Shown here: piece by piece, positions 61,083 to 64,000 of the stretch
Numbering within the stretch: position 1 is the stretch's first letter
Layout: each line of letters opens with the position of its first letter
Assembly (NCBI RefSeq): GCF_000002995.4
Contig: NW_025062477.1
Span: 2,728,501 to 2,792,500, forward strand
DNA length: 64,000 nt
Origin: Brugia malayi
Lineage: Eukaryota > Nematoda > Chromadorea > Rhabditida > Onchocercidae
Direction of reading: 5' to 3'
The notes under the pieces: generated by a model
Databases searched by the model: none
Seen by the model: the letters and a program-made list of their open reading frames with translations, nothing else
Told to the model about the DNA's origin: nothing
Translations under genes and position numbers: made by a program

Positions 61083-64000
61083 AATTATAAATAAAGTGAT
61101 AAGTTACTAATGAATTCAATAACTTCTTACTTCAAAAAAAGAAAATGCAAATGTACATAATTTTAGTTCGCAATAAATCGACCTTATTTTCCATATTACT
61201 TTTAATGACTTATTTTCCATATTACTTTTAATGATTTAATTGCCTTCTCGTTTCTTACAATCCAGAAAATCTCGACAAAGATTTCCGTTTTAGCACCTCT
61301 CCAAACACGAAATTCCCCAAAATTCAACTGGTATCTCCCAAACTTTTCTCGCACTACGAACTCTGTGAACTCCCTGCATATAACAGTCATGCTATTCCAT
61401 TATCACTACAAATACTTGAAAGTTAAATCGAGAACGGAAAAATGAAACGAAAAATGCGCTGACTCGGCCGAGTAACTAATTACCCAATATTCCCGCGATG
61501 TCTCGTTGTTCAGACCACCGAGGGAAGTAGAAAGTAGGAGAGAAAGGGAGTAGAGAATATTATTCTAAAATGACTTCTCAGTTCAGTTTATCTCACAAAT
61601 CCTCTATTTTTCATTTCCCAAATCGCCAATAATTTTGCTGACCTTTAACCTCACTATGGTTAGTATGAATTTAATGAATATTTTATTTTACTGAAAGTTA
61701 TTTCGCATTATTACCGAATGTTTTATGTATGCTTTTGTGAAGAAGATTGATTGTCAGTCACTCAAACTGAATGTCTTAGATAGATCGTAGGCCATGGCCA
61801 TAAATAAGTAGGAATAGCTATGAACTATTTAGCATTTGCTGTACCATTTGGAAAATTGAAAATTTAAGCCTGAAAGTGTATGTCATTAAAATTGACAGTT
61901 TAAATTATTAGTTTTAACAGTAATAATACTACTTTTTTGACTTCAAATATTTAAAAGTTATCTATTTGGATAAAATAGAGATAGTAGACAATTATTAGCT
62001 ATGAAAATTAACAATCAGTTTTATCTTCATCGAATATATAATTATCATCATTAGGTTTTAGATTAATATCTCATGTAAAATTATGCATAAATAGGATTTA
62101 AAATGGTAGATTGTATCGAATTTGTGATATAAAATTATCCAATAGCATTGCTGTTATCAATATCGATATATTCAGACTGATACTCTTGTTTATTTGTATA
62201 AATGTTTGTTTATATATCTGTTTGTATAAATAGATGCAGTTATTTTCTTGGCTCTTTTTTCTCTTCTTCTTGGCTAAAATTTAATTTAATAGATATTTTC
62301 ATGTTCATAAAAATAGTCCTCGCTCAAATAGAAATTAATGGAATGTGAATGTGAAAAAAAAAGACAAAAAGGAGAACTAAAGTGAGGAAGATTATTTGGC
62401 GGAAAATGTTACACTGAGCGGAAAACTGTCATCCAGAAAAGTGAATTATTTGATGTGTTATACAAACTTTGGCACTAAGGAAATAAACATATTTATATAT
62501 TTTAGCAATTGCTTTATAGTAAAAGTTAGAAATGTAATCGATAAACAGAGAGAGAGAGAGAGAGAGAAGTGAACCTTTAGTGTTTTGTGTCAGAAAGTGG
62601 ACACTAAATATGGAATTATGGGAATTAAATGGAATTTGAAATAATATTTTGTTGTACTGTAATTTTTATTGCGCATTGAACACTAAGATATTTTTGATAA
62701 TATTAAAATTATTCCATTGTATTTGTCACTGATAAATTTATACCTTCAATTGAGTACATTCCGTTTCTTCCTTTATTTTATCAATTTTAAGAATGAAATA
62801 TGCAATGAAAGTTACATCAAATGAAGTTCGTTGAAGAAATGCATTGGTGCCAATTTTTTCGATCTTATTTCAAGTGAACTAATTGGATAACTCAATGATC
62901 TATAAAACAAATTCGAGTATTTGCATTTGCTTAGTTCAATCTGAGTTCAGTGAACATTTGATACATATGTTACAAGGATATTAAAGATGTCGCGAAAAAG
63001 TTGAATCAAGTATGACACATTACCGGAGGATAACATATATCGGAGATTCAATGGGTGTTTTGAAAATTCACAAACAAGGGATACCAACAATTATAATTAC
63101 TTGTTAGCGATGATTTCTCATAGAACGATACCAGTAAGCTTGTAGAAGAGATTCTAATGTTATTTTTTATGCTGCTAGCATGTCATATCTTATGAAACTG
63201 ATAAACAATTCATCAACCCGAGACTGAATTATTGAGCTTGATCCACTGCAGAACATTTTATAGAATATTACCATCATGTCATCATCTACCTGATATATTA
63301 AATTTAAATTAATAGAGATGATCAATTATAATCCGAAATATTTCACCAAAAAAAAAAGATTGGAACATTGATATTTCTTCACTGAACTGTAACCTAAATG
63401 GGAATATCAGTGATAACGATGATAAGCTATAAAATAACATATTTACATAAAATATATGAGTTATTGATTTTTCACTATTTTTTTTCTCTGTTAGCATTAT
63501 AGCAATCATTGCAGTTTAGTAACTTAAAATGAAATAACAAAAAGGAAATGATATCTGATAAAAAAGATGAAAGATTGTAATTTTTGATTTAAAAATTTGA
63601 TAAGTATGAATTGTTGAGCAATGTGATACATATTAAATTATCAATTATTATATCGCATAGTATCAATAAAGATTTCATTAGAATTATAGTAAATCATTCA
63701 TTAATATTTTATCACCAATATTTCCAGTTAAAAAAAAAAAAGGAAACTTTTATTTTATTAAAATTCAATTCAGTTATCATTGTTGGATGATTGTAGGAAA
63801 AATAAATTTGTCGCACTGTTATCTCTTTTTCATTATCATTATCATTATTATTATCATCACTATCATCATCATTATCATTATCTCTTCATAAATTAATAAT
63901 TTTGCAATGATCACTTTTTGATCTCATATTTCTTTTTTTTTATTCTCATTTCCTTTCTAATTCTGCACTAATTAATAGCAATAAATAAAATCATTTTTAA
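61083..64000. other. DNA upstream of pars-1
   Basis: Probably includes the pars-1 promoter. 61200-61560 is richer in G+C (for example GACTCGGCCGAG near 61463) and may be a promoter or non-coding first exon. Further up there is a GA repeat at 62547 and the ATTATC repeat at 63832. A short plus-strand ORF at 63012-63107 has no recognisable features. Confidence 0.5.
63832..63885. repeat. (ATTATC)n-type microsatellite
   Basis: Imperfect ATTATC/ATC run, equal to TGATAA/GAT on the minus strand, upstream of pars-1. Confidence 0.85.

Noticed and set aside
61202..61390. 62-codon minus-strand ORF as the N-terminus of pars-1
   Set aside because: Its GTAAGA donor is in phase 0 and splicing to the acceptor before 61078 meets TGA after four codons. 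More likely non-coding leader or promoter.

Overview
The window looks like nuclear DNA of a nematode, probably a spirurid or filarial-type worm with a very AT-rich genome. The signs are many short exons (about 50-260 nt) in AT-rich introns, nematode-style acceptors (TTTCAG, TTTTAG), and a stand-alone prolyl-tRNA synthetase, which in most other animals is fused to glutamyl-tRNA synthetase. Splice acceptors also sit exactly 14 nt upstream of two start codons, as expected for spliced-leader trans-splicing. The species cannot be read from the sequence. There is no sign of bacterial, viral or organellar DNA.

All four genes recognised are on the minus strand. (1) 5986-25006: a 30-exon thioester-containing protein of the alpha-2-macroglobulin/CD109/complement family. 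It has an intact GCGEQN thioester, a C3/C4B-type catalytic histidine, a furin-type basic site, a GPI-like tail and two mutually exclusive bait exons. (2) 34887-40786: a TRPA-type cation channel with a complete six-helix pore module; its N-terminal ankyrin part was not found. (3) 52645-57179: UTP14, an SSU-processome component, 16 exons. (4) 57775-61064: cytoplasmic prolyl-tRNA synthetase, 10 exons. In genes 1, 3 and 4 every junction keeps frame, giving predicted proteins of 1546 or 1538, 721 and 547 residues. One UTP14 junction needs a non-canonical GC donor.

The rest is non-coding and repeat-rich: 1-5985 (164-170 bp satellite, G-rich tract), 25.0-34.9 kb, 40.8-52.6 kb (about 300 bp of pure TTA repeat) and 61.1-64 kb. 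Three introns carry tandem arrays beside a splice site, and in two of them the unit is itself a copy of the exon-intron junction.

pars-1 and UTP14 lie head to tail about 600 bp apart, both with 14-nt leaders, and could form an operon of translation and ribosome-assembly genes. The thioester protein and the channel are unrelated neighbours. The most interesting system is the thioester protein, whose alternative bait exons would give one worm surface or secreted protein two protease-sensing or targeting forms.
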